The notes under the pieces: generated by a model
Databases searched by the model: none
Seen by the model: the letters and a program-made list of their open reading frames with translations, nothing else
What the model was told of the DNA's origin: nothing
Origin: Ditibartonella apihabitans
GTDB lineage: Bacteria > Pseudomonadota > Alphaproteobacteria > Rhizobiales > Rhizobiaceae
Assembly: GCF_002007485.1 (NCBI RefSeq)
Contig: NZ_CP015820.1
Location: forward strand, 1,488,001-1,552,000
DNA: 64,000 nucleotides
Direction of reading: 5' to 3'
Shown: in pieces, positions 35,678-47,614 of the stretch
Numbering within the stretch: the stretch's first letter is position 1
Layout of the letters: every line of letters begins with the position of its first letter
Program-made: the position numbers and the translations under genes

Positions 35678-38467
35678 TCAATCATCCGTTTGCGTATCAG
35701 CATTGCCTGACGAACCGTTGTCATCATTCGCCACAGTTTCGTCAACGTCACTGTCATCTTCCGATTCAGAGATACGTTCAACCGAAACAACTTTTTCGTT
35801 TTCGGCTGTATCGAAAATCGTGACACCTTTTGTCGAACGTCCTGCAATGCGAATTCCTGCCACCGGAACGCGGATGAGTTTTCCTCCATCCGAAACAAGC
35901 ATGATCTGATCACTTTCCTCAACAGGGAAAGCCGCAACCAGCTTGCCGATTTCGGCCGTCTTTGAAGGATCTGTCGCTCTTATTCCTTTGCCACCACGAC
36001 CGGAAATTCTGAATTCGTAGGATGAAGAACGTTTGCCATAACCGAACTCGCTTACAGTCAACAACATCTGTTCATGTTGAGAAAGTTCATTATAACGTGC
36101 TTCGCTAAGCTCGGCATCGCCTGTTGCTTCTTCCTCGTCACTGATTGTCACATCATCGCTATCGTTACCGGCTGCACGGCGTTCGGCAACGGCACGTTTG
36201 AGATAGGCCGAGCGTTCGGCTGGCGTTGCTTCGACATGCTCCAGAATAGCCATTGAAATGACTTTATCACCTTCACCGAGATTGATACCGCGCACGCCAA
36301 TGGAATTTCTACCGGCAAAGACACGAACATCGGAAACGGCAAAACGGATACATTGACCGTCAGCAGTGGTCAAAACCACATCGTCATTTTCTGTGCAGGT
36401 ATCGACCGATAGAATTTCATCTTCATCATCGTCGAATTTCATTGCAATTTTACCATTGCGGTTAACTTGTACAAAGTCGGAAAGCTTGTTTCGACGCACA
36501 GTGCCACGTGTTGTCGCAAACATGACATCAAGTTCGCTCCAGCTTTCCTCGTCCTCCGGCAATGGCATGATTGTGGTGATGCGTTCACCCTGCTGCAACG
36601 GCAGAAGATTGATGAGCGCTTTGCCACGCGATTGAGGCGTACCAACCGGCAAACGCCATACTTTTTCTTTGTAAACAATGCCACGTGAAGAGAAGAACAG
36701 AACCGGCGCATGCGTATTGGCAACAAACAGACGGGTTACAAAATCCTCGTCCTTTGTTGTCATGCCGGAGCGGCCTTTACCACCGCGATGTTGCGCCCGA
36801 TAAGTATTGAGCGGAACGCGCTTGATATAGCCGCTATGACTTACAGTGACGACCATTTCCTCACGCGCAATGAGGTCTTCGTCATCCATTTCGGCGCCAC
36901 CGGAGCCGAATGATGTAAGACGAGGTGTGGCAAATTCATTGCGAACGGCCATCAATTCGTCTTTGACAATCGTCAAGACGCGCAAACGAGACCCAAGAAT
37001 ATCAAGATAATCGGTAATTTCCGCGCCAATTTTATTGAGTTCATCGGCAATCTCGTCGCGCCCCAAAGCTGTCAGGCGTTGCAGCCGCAAGTCAAGAATG
37101 GCACGTGCCTGTTCTTCCGAAAGATTATAGGTATTATCTTCATGAATAATGTGACGAGGGTCATCAATCAATTCGATAAGATGGCGAACTTCTGTAGCCG
37201 GCCAGCGGCGTGTCATCAACTGGTCACGCGCGGTTTGCGGGTCCGTTGCATTACGGATAAGCTGGATGACTTCGTCAATATTGGCAACAGCAATTGCCAG
37301 ACCAACCAAAACATGGGCACGTTCACGTGCTTTGCGCAGTAAAAACTTGGTACGCCGTGTAACAACTTCTTCACGGAACAGAACAAAGGCCTTGAGCATA
37401 TCAAGGAGAGTCATCTGTTCAGGCTTACCGCCATTCAATGCCACCATATTGCAGCCGAAAGAGGTTTGCAAAGGCGTGTAGCGATAAAGCTGGTTCAAAA
37501 CGACATCGGCAACGGCATCACGCTTCAGCTCGATCACAACGCGATAGCCTTCACGATCGGATTCATCACGTAAGTCCGAAATGCCTTCAATCCGTTTTTC
37601 GCGTACAAGCTCGGCAATTTTTTCAACCATTGTCGCTTTATTCACCTGATAGGGAATTTCAGTAACAACGATGGCCTGCCGGTCATTGCGGATTTCTTCA
37701 ATATCGACTTTGGCGCGCATAATGAGCGAACCACGTCCGGTTTCATAAGCCGAACGAATGCCTGCTCGACCGAGAATAATCCCGCCAGTCGGAAAATCCG
37801 GCCCCGGTATGATCTTGAGCATTTCGTCAAGTGTTATGGCCGGATTATCAATGAGAGCGACACAACCATCGACAATTTCGCCAAGATTGTGCGGCGGAAT
37901 ATTGGTGGCCATACCGACCGCAATACCACCCGAACCATTCACCAGAAGATTTGGAAAACGAGCCGGAAGAACAATCGGTTCCTGCTCGCGGCCATCATAG
38001 TTATCCTGAAAATCGACAGTCTCTTTGTCAATGTCATAAAGCAGACTATCGGAAACTTTTTCCAACCGACATTCGGTGTAACGCATAGCTGCCGGCGGAT
38101 CACCGTCAATCGACCCGAAGTTCCCCTGCCCGTCAATAAGCGGAACGCGCAGCGAAAAATTCTGCGCCATGCGCACCAGCGCATCATAGATAGATGAATC
38201 GCCATGCGGGTGGAATTTACCCATCACCTCGCCGACAACACCGGCAGATTTACGATAAGGCTTGTTATAAGAAAGCCCCATCTGGTTCATTGCATAGAGA
38301 ATGCGTCGATGAACCGGCTTCATACCGTCGCGAACATCAGGCAGCGCACGCGATACGATGACGCTCATCGCATAATCGAGGTAAGAGCGCTCCATTTCCT
38401 CTACAATATTGACCGGTTCAATACCGTTCGGATTTCCTGAATCTGGTGGTACAATTTGATCGTTCAC
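35678..38467 (-). CDS. gyrA: DNA gyrase subunit A
   Basis: A 929-aa type II topoisomerase subunit that cuts and rejoins DNA to add negative supercoils. The N terminus [20 protein letters not shown] and [17 protein letters not shown] (quinolone-determining region with Ser and Asp at the usual resistance positions 83 and 87) lead to the catalytic Tyr in [12 protein letters not shown]. The GyrA-box QxxxGGKG is in [13 protein letters not shown]. The C-terminal beta-pinwheel contains an acidic insertion around residues 735-790 ([20 protein letters not shown]), common in alphaproteobacteria. The C-terminal tail is acidic. The start is GTG at 38467 with AGGAAG upstream. Confidence 0.97.
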   Translation of the reverse strand: MNDQIVPPDSGNPNGIEPVNIVEEMERSYLDYAMSVIVSRALPDVRDGMKPVHRRILYAMNQMGLSYNKPYRKSAGVVGEVMGKFHPHGDSSIYDALVRMAQNFSLRVPLIDGQGNFGSIDGDPPAAMRYTECRLEKVSDSLLYDIDKETVDFQDNYDGREQEPIVLPARFPNLLVNGSGGIAVGMATNIPPHNLGEIVDGCVALIDNPAITLDEMLKIIPGPDFPTGGIILGRAGIRSAYETGRGSLIMRAKVDIEEIRNDRQAIVVTEIPYQVNKATMVEKIAELVREKRIEGISDLRDESDREGYRVVIELKRDAVADVVLNQLYRYTPLQTSFGCNMVALNGGKPEQMTLLDMLKAFVLFREEVVTRRTKFLLRKARERAHVLVGLAIAVANIDEVIQLIRNATDPQTARDQLMTRRWPATEVRHLIELIDDPRHIIHEDNTYNLSEEQARAILDLRLQRLTALGRDEIADELNKIGAEITDYLDILGSRLRVLTIVKDELMAVRNEFATPRLTSFGSGGAEMDDEDLIAREEMVVTVSHSGYIKRVPLNTYRAQHRGGKGRSGMTTKDEDFVTRLFVANTHAPVLFFSSRGIVYKEKVWRLPVGTPQSRGKALINLLPLQQGERITTIMPLPEDEESWSELDVMFATTRGTVRRNKLSDFVQVNRNGKIAMKFDDDEDEILSVDTCTENDDVVLTTADGQCIRFAVSDVRVFAGRNSIGVRGINLGEGDKVISMAILEHVEATPAERSAYLKRAVAERRAAGNDSDDVTISDEEEATGDAELSEARYNELSQHEQMLLTVSEFGYGKRSSSYEFRISGRGGKGIRATDPSKTAEIGKLVAAFPVEESDQIMLVSDGGKLIRVPVAGIRIAGRSTKGVTIFDTAENEKVVSVERISESEDDSDVDETVANDDNGSSGNADTQTDD

Positions 38468-38709
38468 GGTTATATAACTTCCTTAATAGAATCAGCCCTT
38501 CCTTTATAACGAAAAATGCCCCGAAAAGCCAATTTCTCTTGCCCTTCCATGCATGGATTTGGCTATTATTTTCAGTGTGTTAGTTAGCCACAAGAAAAAT
38601 CGGTGGATGACTTTATGGTGAATTTGTGCCATGAGAGCTGAAATGAATGTTTTCAACAGCCCCTGATTTTGGCACATACCGAATGATGGCGCACCAAGGA
38701 GTAACAATC

Positions 38710-39342
38710 ATGTTTGACGCAGGTTTGTTGCTAAATGCGTTTATCACATTACTGGTTACAATTGACCCTGTAGGTCTCGTGCCGATTTTCTTAGGCCTCA
38801 CGCGTGACATGACGCATATGGAACGCAAGTCCACAGCCATTGCCGCGTCTGTCATTTCTTACGTTATTCTGCTCGCTTTCGCACTTATCGGCGGCGCAAT
38901 ATTGGAAGGTTTGGGTATTTCGCTCGGTGCATTCCAGATTGCCGGCGGTATTTTATTGTTTGCGATTGCTTTCGAGATGATTTTTGAAAAACGTTCGGCA
39001 AGAAAACAGAAATCTGTCAAAACCGCCGTCACCAAAGATCATATTCACAATATTGCAGCCTTCCCGCTTGCTATACCGATGATCGCTGGACCCGGCGCGA
39101 TCTCGGCCACCATTCTGATGGCGAGCAAAAACCCCGGATTCGTCGGCACTCTGGTTTCCTGTTTTGTTATTCTGATTTCGGTGATTGTCTGTTATGGCTT
39201 CATGCTTCTTGCCCACCCGATTGACCGACTTTTAGGTGAAACGGGCAGAACAATACTAACCCGCCTCTTCGGTGTCATCCTTGCGGCATTGGCGGTTCAA
39301 TTCGTTGCCAACGGAATTTTGGCTCTCTTCCATATTGTGTGA
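38710..39342 (+). CDS. MarC-family membrane protein
   Basis: A 210-aa inner-membrane protein with six hydrophobic segments; the function of the MarC family is not settled and a link to multiple antibiotic resistance has been withdrawn. LLVTIDPVGLVPIFLGLTRD, IAFEMIFEKR and AFPLAIPMIAGPGAISATIL are family hallmarks. The start is set by AAGGAG eight bases before the ATG at 38710; the frame is open from 38647 but those residues are not conserved. Divergent from gyrA. Confidence 0.9.
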   Translation: MFDAGLLLNAFITLLVTIDPVGLVPIFLGLTRDMTHMERKSTAIAASVISYVILLAFALIGGAILEGLGISLGAFQIAGGILLFAIAFEMIFEKRSARKQKSVKTAVTKDHIHNIAAFPLAIPMIAGPGAISATILMASKNPGFVGTLVSCFVILISVIVCYGFMLLAHPIDRLLGETGRTILTRLFGVILAALAVQFVANGILALFHIV

Positions 39343-39767
39343 AACCGCATCGCCACCAAACGCCTTTTCGCGCATCATTTCAGGATTGTTGCGCATGTGG
39401 CTGGTTGCCGCTCCAATTTTCATGAAAAACTGCCGGACACGCCCGAAACAAAGACATGTTCAAAACACTTTGGAAAACACGAGTGACAATCCGGCAAGAC
39501 AGCTCCGGAATAGGCTATACATCCAGCCAATCTTACATATTGGAATATCGGCTTTATTTTCTATGGCAAGACGTCTTACGAATAAAAGTTGCAGCCTGAT
39601 AAAAACTCCCTGCTTCACTTATTCCCAAAAGCTGCGATTCGCTTGAAAACAATGAAAACGGGGAGCTTTTTCAATTTTTTGAGTTAGGCAAATGAGGTTC
39701 AAGGAACATCACGACAATGCATTAAATGGCAATCGCAACTCAAGATGACCGTTCAAAAACCAGAGCC
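39343..39767. other. Intergenic between marC-like gene and ssb, no gene
   Basis: The two genes converge here. A 124-codon frame at 39272-39646 overlaps the end of the MarC gene out of frame and has a Arg/Ser/Lys-rich composition with no start signal, so I treat it as chance. No clear terminator hairpin was found. Confidence 0.55.
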
Positions 39768-40265
39768 TCAAAACGGAACATCGTCATCAAGCTGACGCGA
39801 AAAATTGCTTCCTGACTGATTGTTTCCGCCCTGATCGGAATTGCCGTAGCCGCCGCCAAAGCCGCCCGAACCGGATTGATCGCTCACCTGCTGACGGCTG
39901 CCGCCAGCCTCGCCGCGGCTATCAAGCATTTGCAATTCACCGCGATATTTTTGCAAAACAATCTCGGTTGTGTAACGGTCGTTACCGTTCTGATCCTGCC
40001 ATTTGCGGGTTTGCAACTGCCCCTCGATATAAACCTTCGCTCCTTTTTTAAGATATTGCTCGACAACCTTGACCAGATTTTCGTTAAAAATGACAACGCT
40101 GTGCCATTCTGTCCGCTCGCGACGCTCGCCTGTATTACGGTCACGCCACGTATCCGACGTTGCAATGCGCAAACTTGCCACTTGATCGCCAGAATTCATC
40201 CTGCGAATTTCCGGATCTGCACCGAGATTACCAATCAGAATGACCTTGTTAACACTGCCTGCCAT
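39768..40265 (-). CDS. ssb: Single-stranded DNA-binding protein
   Basis: A 165-aa SSB with an N-terminal OB-fold (about residues 1-112: [57 protein letters not shown]), a Gly/Asn/Gln-rich linker and the acidic protein-interaction tip DDDVPF. It protects single strands in replication and repair and works as a tetramer. GGAG lies eight bases before the ATG. It is divergent from uvrA, and the LexA box at 40467-40481 could act on both, though it is 200 bases from the ssb start. Confidence 0.96.
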   Translation of the reverse strand: MAGSVNKVILIGNLGADPEIRRMNSGDQVASLRIATSDTWRDRNTGERRERTEWHSVVIFNENLVKVVEQYLKKGAKVYIEGQLQTRKWQDQNGNDRYTTEIVLQKYRGELQMLDSRGEAGGSRQQVSDQSGSGGFGGGYGNSDQGGNNQSGSNFSRQLDDDVPF

Positions 40266-40466
40266 TATAAAAACTCCAAACCACGCGGCAAAAAGCCGAA
40301 ATTGAATGCTAAAGCTTAATTTGCCACCATATAATCTATTTTCACGCTTGGGGCAAAAAAGCCTGTTTTATTCGTCCGATTTCCACAGAACTTCTTTTTC
40401 TGTTATTTGGTTAGGCCAAATCTTACCATTGCAATTTTCGACCATCTCACCTATTTGAAAGCGAGT

Positions 40467-40481
40467 GTTCCATTTTTGTTC
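40467..40481 (+). promoter_or_regulatory. LexA (SOS) box of uvrA
   Basis: GTTCCATTTTTGTTC, an exact GTTC-N7-GTTC direct repeat, which is the SOS operator form known for alphaproteobacteria. It lies 20 bases before the uvrA ATG, in a position to block transcription, and in the ssb-uvrA divergent region. Confidence 0.85.
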
Positions 40482-40500
40482 TTTCCCCGCAAGGCCAAAT

Positions 40501-43416
40501 ATGTCCGATCAGAAATATATTTCAATACGTGGTGCCCGCCAACATAATCTAAAGAACATTGATCTTGATTTGCCGCGAGACAAATTGATTGTCATGACAG
40601 GTCTTTCGGGATCGGGTAAATCCTCGCTTGCTTTCGATACGATCTATGCCGAAGGGCAAAGGCGATATGTTGAAAGCCTTTCAGCCTATGCCAGACAATT
40701 TCTGGAAATGATGCAAAAACCGGATGTTGACCAGATTGACGGTCTCTCTCCGGCGATTTCCATTGAACAAAAGACCACGAGTCGAAACCCGCGTTCAACT
40801 GTCGGCACGGTGACAGAAATTCACGATTATATGCGCTTGTTGTTTGCGCGGGTCGGTGTGCCCTATTCACCGGTGACAGGATTGCCGATTGAAAGCCAGA
40901 CCGTAAGCCAGATGGTTGATCGAGTTCTGGCGCTTCCTGAAGGAACACGACTTTATATTCTGGCTCCGCTCGTACGCGGACGCAAAGGTGAATATAAAAA
41001 GGAAATGGCTGATCTCCTTAAAAAAGGTTTTCAGCGTGTCAAAATTGACGGCGTTTTTTACGAGATTGCCGATGTTCCGGAACTCGATAAAAAATACAAA
41101 CACGATATTGATGTTGTCGTAGACCGCCTTGTCGTAAAACCCGACATTTCTGCCCGTCTTGCTGATAGTCTTGAAACCTGTCTTCATCTCGCTGACGGAT
41201 TGGCCGTTGCCGAACTTGCCGATAAACCGCTTCCGAAAGAACAGACAGCCGGTGGTTCGGCCAATAAATCGAAAAATGATACGCATGAACGTCTACTATT
41301 TTCCGAAAAGTTTGCCTGTCCCGTTTCGGGCTTTACCATTCCGGAAATAGAGCCACGGCTTTTTTCTTTTAACAATCCGTTCGGTGCTTGCCCGACCTGT
41401 GATGGTTTGGGGTCGCTACAGGCAATTGATCCGGCAATGGTGGTTCCTGACGAAAATTTGTCTTTGAAAGCAGGTGCTATTGCTCCTTGGTCAAAATCCT
41501 CTTCGCCCTACTATAATCAGACACTTGAAGCGCTTGGGAAAGCATATCATTTCAAGCTTACAGACAAATGGAAAGACCTTTCCCAGGAAGCCCGTCATGC
41601 TATCCTTTATGGCACCGGCAAGAAAGAAGTGACATTTACTTATCACGACGGTATGCGCTCCTATTCTGCGACAAAAAGTTTTGAAGGTGTCATCCCGAAT
41701 ATGGAACGGCGCTGGAAAGAAACCGATTCTGCCTGGTCACGCGAGGAAATTGAACGTTATATGTCATCTTCCCCTTGTCCGGCATGTAAAGGCTATCGGT
41801 TGAAGCCGGAAGCTCTGGCTGTAAAAATCAATAAACTTCATATTGGTGAAGTGTCCGAAATGTCGATTTCCAAAGCCGATAAATGGTTTCAGGAAGTTGA
41901 CAAAACCTTCAATGAAAAACAAAAGAATATTGCTTCACGCATTTTGAAAGAAATTCGCGACCGTTTGAAATTTCTGAACGATGTCGGGCTTGAATATCTT
42001 ACTCTGGCGCGCGCCTCCGGCACGTTATCCGGCGGTGAAAGCCAGCGCATCCGGCTTGCTTCTCAAATCGGCTCAGGGCTAACCGGTGTTCTTTATGTTC
42101 TCGATGAACCGTCTATTGGATTGCACCAGCGCGATAACGCACGTCTTCTTGAAACGCTTAAACATTTACGTGATCTCGGCAATACAGTTATTGTTGTCGA
42201 ACATGATGAAGATGCCATTCTGACTGCTGATTATGTTGTCGATATCGGTCCGGCTGCCGGTGTTAATGGCGGTAAAGTCGTCGCGCAAGGAACGCCAAAA
42301 GATATTATGGACGATCCGGCCTCACTCACTGGCCAATATCTTTCAGGAAAAATGTTCGTTCCCGTACCTGCAGAGCGCCGCAAAATTTCCAAGACAAAGA
42401 AATTGCGTGTTGTGGGGGCGAGAGGCAACAATTTAAAGAATATTACAGCCGATATTCCATTGGGAACATTTACCTGTGTCACTGGTGTTTCGGGCGGTGG
42501 CAAATCGACATTCCTCATCGAGACGCTTTTTAAGGCAGCCTCGCGGCGCATCATGGGAAGCCGTGAACATCCGGCCGAACATGATCGAATTGAGGGGCTC
42601 GAATATCTCGACAAGGTTATTGATATTGACCAATCCCCGATCGGGCGCACTCCGCGTTCGAATCCGGCAACTTATACCGGTGCTTTCACGCCAATACGTG
42701 ATTGGTTTGCCGGTTTGCCGGAAGCAAAAGCCCGCGGTTATCAGGCAGGACGTTTTTCATTCAATGTCAAGGGCGGGCGCTGTGAAGCCTGTCAGGGCGA
42801 CGGCGTCATAAAAATCGAAATGCACTTTTTGCCGGATGTCTATGTGACCTGCGATGTCTGTCACGGCAAACGCTATAATCGCGAAACGCTGGAAGTTACC
42901 TATAAAGGCAAATCCATTGCCGATGTCCTTGATATGACCGTCGATGAAGCGGCAGAGTTTTTTCAGGCAGTTCCTGCCATTCGCGACAAGATGGATACTT
43001 TGGTCAAGGTCGGGCTTGGCTATGTCAAGGTCGGGCAACAGGCGACCACCCTTTCCGGTGGTGAAGCGCAACGCGTAAAACTCGCCAAGGAACTGGCACG
43101 CAAGGCAACCGGCCGGACACTTTATATTCTGGATGAACCGACGACGGGCCTTCACTTCCATGATGTCGCAAAACTTCTTGAAGTGCTGCATGAACTTGTC
43201 GATCAGGGAAATACTGTCGCTGTTATCGAGCACAATCTTGAAGTGATCAAGACCGCCGACTGGATCATCGATCTTGGACCGGAAGGTGGCGATGGCGGCG
43301 GCGAAATCGTTGCTGTCGGCCGTCCTGAAGATATTGTGAAAGTCGAGCGCTCTTACACCGGACAGTTCCTGAAAGAACTTCTGGAACGCAGGCCAACGAA
43401 AAAAGCAATGTCGTAA
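40501..43416 (+). CDS. uvrA: Excinuclease ABC subunit A
   Basis: A 971-aa damage-recognition ATPase of nucleotide excision repair. There are two ABC modules. The first has Walker [13 protein letters not shown], a zinc site starting CPVSGF and closing CPTC, and signature [14 protein letters not shown]. The second has Walker [14 protein letters not shown], the zinc finger CEACQGDG with [10 protein letters not shown], and [16 protein letters not shown]. The frame opens at 40465, but the ATG at 40501 with AAGG upstream begins the conserved N terminus ([20 protein letters not shown]). A LexA box precedes it and a terminator follows. Confidence 0.97.
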   Translation: MSDQKYISIRGARQHNLKNIDLDLPRDKLIVMTGLSGSGKSSLAFDTIYAEGQRRYVESLSAYARQFLEMMQKPDVDQIDGLSPAISIEQKTTSRNPRSTVGTVTEIHDYMRLLFARVGVPYSPVTGLPIESQTVSQMVDRVLALPEGTRLYILAPLVRGRKGEYKKEMADLLKKGFQRVKIDGVFYEIADVPELDKKYKHDIDVVVDRLVVKPDISARLADSLETCLHLADGLAVAELADKPLPKEQTAGGSANKSKNDTHERLLFSEKFACPVSGFTIPEIEPRLFSFNNPFGACPTCDGLGSLQAIDPAMVVPDENLSLKAGAIAPWSKSSSPYYNQTLEALGKAYHFKLTDKWKDLSQEARHAILYGTGKKEVTFTYHDGMRSYSATKSFEGVIPNMERRWKETDSAWSREEIERYMSSSPCPACKGYRLKPEALAVKINKLHIGEVSEMSISKADKWFQEVDKTFNEKQKNIASRILKEIRDRLKFLNDVGLEYLTLARASGTLSGGESQRIRLASQIGSGLTGVLYVLDEPSIGLHQRDNARLLETLKHLRDLGNTVIVVEHDEDAILTADYVVDIGPAAGVNGGKVVAQGTPKDIMDDPASLTGQYLSGKMFVPVPAERRKISKTKKLRVVGARGNNLKNITADIPLGTFTCVTGVSGGGKSTFLIETLFKAASRRIMGSREHPAEHDRIEGLEYLDKVIDIDQSPIGRTPRSNPATYTGAFTPIRDWFAGLPEAKARGYQAGRFSFNVKGGRCEACQGDGVIKIEMHFLPDVYVTCDVCHGKRYNRETLEVTYKGKSIADVLDMTVDEAAEFFQAVPAIRDKMDTLVKVGLGYVKVGQQATTLSGGEAQRVKLAKELARKATGRTLYILDEPTTGLHFHDVAKLLEVLHELVDQGNTVAVIEHNLEVIKTADWIIDLGPEGGDGGGEIVAVGRPEDIVKVERSYTGQFLKELLERRPTKKAMS

Positions 43417-43453
43417 CGGCTTAGTCAAACAAAACGCATTCGGGAAAAATTAT

Positions 43454-43487
43454 AAAAAGGCGGGGCTTTCAAAGTTTCGCCTTTTTT
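43454..43487 (+). terminator. Terminator after uvrA
   Basis: AAAAAGGCG (43454-43462) pairs with CGCCTTTTT (43478-43486), with a small inner stem CTTT/AAAG in the loop and a T run, 38 bases after the uvrA stop. Confidence 0.82.
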
Positions 43488-44010
43488 GAAATTTTTGAGG
43501 GCAATAAATTTGAAAATTTTTGTCGTAGACAAATGACTGAACTTAAAGAACGGTAGCCAATACAAAAACTCAAATACAAAACGATGTCGCGGTATAGGCA
43601 AGTCGCATGTTTCTTGGTGTTTGCCCCGCCTTATAAAACGCACAAGATAGCTATCGGCATTATATTTTTTCATACGACTATTATGATAGACCGTCATATC
43701 GAGATCTAATAATGGGATTTTAGAGCTGATAATGAGATCGCTTTAAAACACATTTCATTCAGGAATGTGTTGAATACGTTATAAGGGACGAGCCACATCA
43801 ATTCCCGATAAGCGATTCTAACTTCCTAAAAATGTTTCTCGCCTTCGCTCGCAACCAATATCTTTAGCCTGAAATCCGGAATAGTTGGTTTCTTTGTTCT
43901 TGCTCAATGTCCCATCATATCGCGCATTCGCTATCTCTTTGTTATGGCCGTGCAATCAATCTTATAAATTCAAAAGTCAGACGGAAATCAGAAGCCATCT
44001 GGAATTCGTC
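43488..44010. other. Intergenic between uvrA and porin terminators, no gene
   Basis: Only short frames without start signals on both strands. No repeat or RNA signature recognised. Confidence 0.55.
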
Positions 44011-44038
44011 AAAAAAATGGCGGCCAAAGCCGCCATTT
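44011..44038 (-). terminator. Terminator of the porin gene
   Basis: A 10-bp stem AAATGGCGGC (44015-44024) with GCCGCCATTT (44029-44038), loop CAAA, followed on the minus strand by seven T. It lies about 20 bases after the porin stop. Confidence 0.93.
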
Positions 44039-44059
44039 GAAACATCAATGGATATGATT

Positions 44060-45301
44060 TTAGAAATTGCGCTGCATACGCAACATTCCCTGAACGGCAT
44101 TATCACCGTGGAATGTAACGCGTGAACCATCATCCCACTTCTTGTCGTTACCGAAGTTCAGGTAAGAAACTTCAGGTGTAACAACGAGACCCGGAACAAG
44201 CTCATAAGCCATATTGACCGATGCACTGAAAACATCTGTATCGTCATAGGTCAACTGGGAATTGAAGGAAGCCTTCTTGGTAGCTTTGTAGGTTGTACCA
44301 CCCCAAACGGCCCAATCGCCACCCCAATCACCATATTGACTGGTATGCATGCGATAATAATAATCATGCTTTCTGTTGGGGCGATCATTATTATAAACAT
44401 CGTCATAGGCGTAATAGTCGTCATTGCTCTTGTAACCGCCCATAACCCAAACCGACAATTGATCGGTTACGTTCAAATTGACACGAAGTTTGGCAGCCCA
44501 TTCTTCCCATTGTGCATCATAAGCACCAATAGCAGCAATAGACCCCCAGCCCTGTACAAATTTCGCACCGAGAAGAACATTCGGTGTGTAATCATCAATG
44601 CTGCTACCACTATAGAAATGGCGCGCATTCGGGTCATCGCGGTTGGCTTTTCCGGCACCGGTTGCAACCCGTTTACCCATGCCCTTTAGATAATAGTTGT
44701 CGCCAGCATTATCGCTGCCGTTATCAGTACCTTGTTCAACACCGATAATTGCCGAAAAGCCGTTATCTGCGGAGAATGTATAGCTTAAAACATTGGTACG
44801 CTGGAACATGCCGGGATCAACGACATCATCGTTCAGGACTTTACCGAGATAGCCCGTCCAATGCCAGAAAATCGATTCGTCAACACCAACACGCAAACCG
44901 CCCAATTCGATGTAAGCAAAGTGGGCCTGACCGCTCAAAGTATCATTGCCATCGTCCCACTGGTTACGTAGTTCGACCAAGGTGCGCAAAGTACCAAGTT
45001 CGGTTTCGCTTGCTGTCTGGAAGCGCAATTCACCACGGGCACGCCATGCATAGGTGTCACGATCTTTTTTGCCCTTATATGCGTAAACATTATCGCCGCC
45101 TTTAATATCGGCACGCAAATAACCGCCAACGCGCATACATGTGTCGGTTCCGGGGATATAGAAATACCCTTGTCCATAAGCGTCGCAAACACGTACATAT
45201 TCGACGGGTTCCGGCTCGGCTACAACAACATCGGCAGCGTAAGATGCACTCGATATAACCATGGCAGCAGCAGAACCTGCCAACAGTGCTTTAATTTTCA
45301 T
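44060..45301 (-). CDS. Omp2-type porin
   Basis: A 413-aa outer-membrane beta-barrel of the alphaproteobacterial Porin_2 family (like Brucella Omp2b and Rhizobium RopA). The signal peptide spans about residues 1-22 and ends SASYA. The mature start ADVVVAEPEPVEYVRVCDAY and the Cys pair within VCDAYGQGYFYIPGTDTCMR are typical, as is VGGYLRADIKGGDNVYAYKG. The C terminus ends in Phe (QGMLRMQRNF), the usual barrel-assembly signal. It provides general diffusion across the outer membrane. GGGAG lies before the ATG. A decayed relative is at 1874-2313. Confidence 0.94.
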   Translation of the reverse strand: MKIKALLAGSAAAMVISSASYAADVVVAEPEPVEYVRVCDAYGQGYFYIPGTDTCMRVGGYLRADIKGGDNVYAYKGKKDRDTYAWRARGELRFQTASETELGTLRTLVELRNQWDDGNDTLSGQAHFAYIELGGLRVGVDESIFWHWTGYLGKVLNDDVVDPGMFQRTNVLSYTFSADNGFSAIIGVEQGTDNGSDNAGDNYYLKGMGKRVATGAGKANRDDPNARHFYSGSSIDDYTPNVLLGAKFVQGWGSIAAIGAYDAQWEEWAAKLRVNLNVTDQLSVWVMGGYKSNDDYYAYDDVYNNDRPNRKHDYYYRMHTSQYGDWGGDWAVWGGTTYKATKKASFNSQLTYDDTDVFSASVNMAYELVPGLVVTPEVSYLNFGNDKKWDDGSRVTFHGDNAVQGMLRMQRNF

Positions 45302-45431
45302 ACGGATTTCTCCCTGTGCCCGTTAGGCTATACTGAATAGAAATTTGTAATGATGTTATGAGACAGTACCCCTCAATGAAAAGCCAAAATTGGAAAAAAG
45401 TGCTATCTATAGTTAAGTAGTGATAAATTAG

Positions 45432-46973
45432 TCACATAATTGTCTCGGAAAGAACCAAGGGGATTGCTGAAACAATATCTTCTGCAATCATACCGTGTCC
45501 AAAATGTTCAGCACACTGTGCGTGGAGAAAGACTCCGGCGCAAGCTGCTTCGAAAATCGGCATTTGTTGTGCACTCAAACCACCTATAATTCCCGAAAGC
45601 ACGTCACCGGAACCTGCTGTCGCAAGAAACGGTGTCCCGTTTACGTTCACTGCAAGGCGGCTGTCGGGAGATGCTATGATTGTATCCGCACCTTTATAGA
45701 CGACCACCGCACCACTTTCGCTCGCAGCTTTTCGGGCTTTTTCAATACGTGACAAATCCTTGCTTTCCGAAATAGAGTAAAAAACGCGTTGGAACTCCCC
45801 TTCATGTGGCGTCATAATAACATTGACCGGTGATTGTTTGATCAGCGCAAATATTTTCTGACTTTCCTTTGCAATAGCGGTGAGCGCATCGGCATCAAGC
45901 ACAAGTGTAAAAATTTTACTCTTCGAAAGAATTGCTTCAACAATCGAAAAAGCACGCTCCAATGAACCGAATGCGGGCCCCAGAACGACCGAACGCACTT
46001 TCCGACTTTCCAGAAAGTCGAGAATTTCCGCGTCACTCCCCATTTCTTTAAGCATGATACTGGTGAGATGCATTTCATGAACGAGAAGTGCGTCTTCCGG
46101 AGCAATTATTGTAACAAGCCCTGCTCCGCTTCTTGCGGCAGCGTGGGCCGCAAGTCGTGCAGCACCGGTTGATGATTGAGGGCCGGAAAATACCACCGCA
46201 TGTCCGCGACGATATTTATGTGTATCATAATCGAGTTCCGGCCAATTGTTGAGCCAGAGCGAAGGAAAATTGATAAAGCGCTCCGGTTTGATAATTTCCA
46301 GCACTTTTTCCGGAATACCGATATCGGCAAGTCTGATCTCGCCACATTGTAATCTGCCGGGGTAACATACATGTCCGGGCTTTAACCTGAAAAATGTGAC
46401 TGTCTTTGCCGCCTTGACAGCCTCTCCTTTTATTATCCCGCTTTCTCCGAACACACCCGAAGGCAAGTCGACGGCAATAACCGGAACACCACTTTCATTC
46501 AATCTTTTCAATTTTCCCTGAAGCGTTTGTTCCAAGGGGCGATCAAGCCCTGCTCCATATAAGGCATCAATAACGACATCAAAATCCTGTGGCGAAGAAA
46601 ATTCATCAAAAGGCAAGTACTTTGCACCCCAAAAAGCAGCTGCTTTTTCGGCATCGCTTCCCGATCTTGGTTTCCCTAACGCAAATATAGTCGGTTCGAA
46701 ACCATGGCTTTTAAGAATATGGGCCGCCATATAACCATCGCCGCCATTATTTCCCGGCCCGCATAAAACAGCGATTTTTCGGCAACACCGATAATCATTC
46801 AAAATAATATCGACGATAGCCTCACCGGCGCGTTCCATAAGTTTGAAACTGTCATGCCCGTTTAACGTGGCAGCCAGCCGATCGGCTTTCCCCATTTCTT
46901 TCGGTGTCAGAAGTTCAACAGGAAAATGTCTACTTAACTTTGATGTTGCATATTTTTTCATCACGCCGCCCAT
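45432..46973 (-). CDS. nnr: Bifunctional NAD(P)H-hydrate epimerase / ADP-dependent dehydratase
   Basis: A 513-aa metabolite-repair enzyme that restores hydrated NADH and NADPH. The N-terminal epimerase domain (about residues 1-225) has RAGEAIVDIIL, LCGPGNNGGDGYMAAHILKS and AVDLPSGVFGESG. The C-terminal ribokinase-like dehydratase domain has RRGHAVVFSGPQSSTGAARL, ARSGAGLVTI, LDADALTAIA, MTPHEGEF and GSGDVLSGIIGGLSAQQMPI. The frame starts with ATG at 46973; a second ATG at 46961 is equally plausible because neither has a strong ribosome binding site. In Rhizobiales this gene often precedes glnB, as here, but in the opposite direction. Confidence 0.93.
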   Translation of the reverse strand: MGGVMKKYATSKLSRHFPVELLTPKEMGKADRLAATLNGHDSFKLMERAGEAIVDIILNDYRCCRKIAVLCGPGNNGGDGYMAAHILKSHGFEPTIFALGKPRSGSDAEKAAAFWGAKYLPFDEFSSPQDFDVVIDALYGAGLDRPLEQTLQGKLKRLNESGVPVIAVDLPSGVFGESGIIKGEAVKAAKTVTFFRLKPGHVCYPGRLQCGEIRLADIGIPEKVLEIIKPERFINFPSLWLNNWPELDYDTHKYRRGHAVVFSGPQSSTGAARLAAHAAARSGAGLVTIIAPEDALLVHEMHLTSIMLKEMGSDAEILDFLESRKVRSVVLGPAFGSLERAFSIVEAILSKSKIFTLVLDADALTAIAKESQKIFALIKQSPVNVIMTPHEGEFQRVFYSISESKDLSRIEKARKAASESGAVVVYKGADTIIASPDSRLAVNVNGTPFLATAGSGDVLSGIIGGLSAQQMPIFEAACAGVFLHAQCAEHFGHGMIAEDIVSAIPLVLSETIM

Positions 46974-47080
46974 TTTTTATTCATCCACGACACAAATTGT
47001 TAAGTCCAATATAATTGTTTGGTCAAAATTCGCTATGGTTAACAATCTATAAATTGCGCATTCCTGCAAAATATTGTTGA

Positions 47081-47536
<456 letters not shown>

Positions 47537-47614
47537 GCCAAAAGTTAACTCATGCCCCATATTTGCGGGGCATGTCCGATCAACCTTTTATTACTCTTAA
47601 ACAAGGAATGTAAT

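Noticed and set aside
39272-39646. 124-codon plus-strand ORF at the end of the MarC gene
   Set aside because: Overlaps the MarC gene out of frame and has no ribosome binding site or protein-like conservation.
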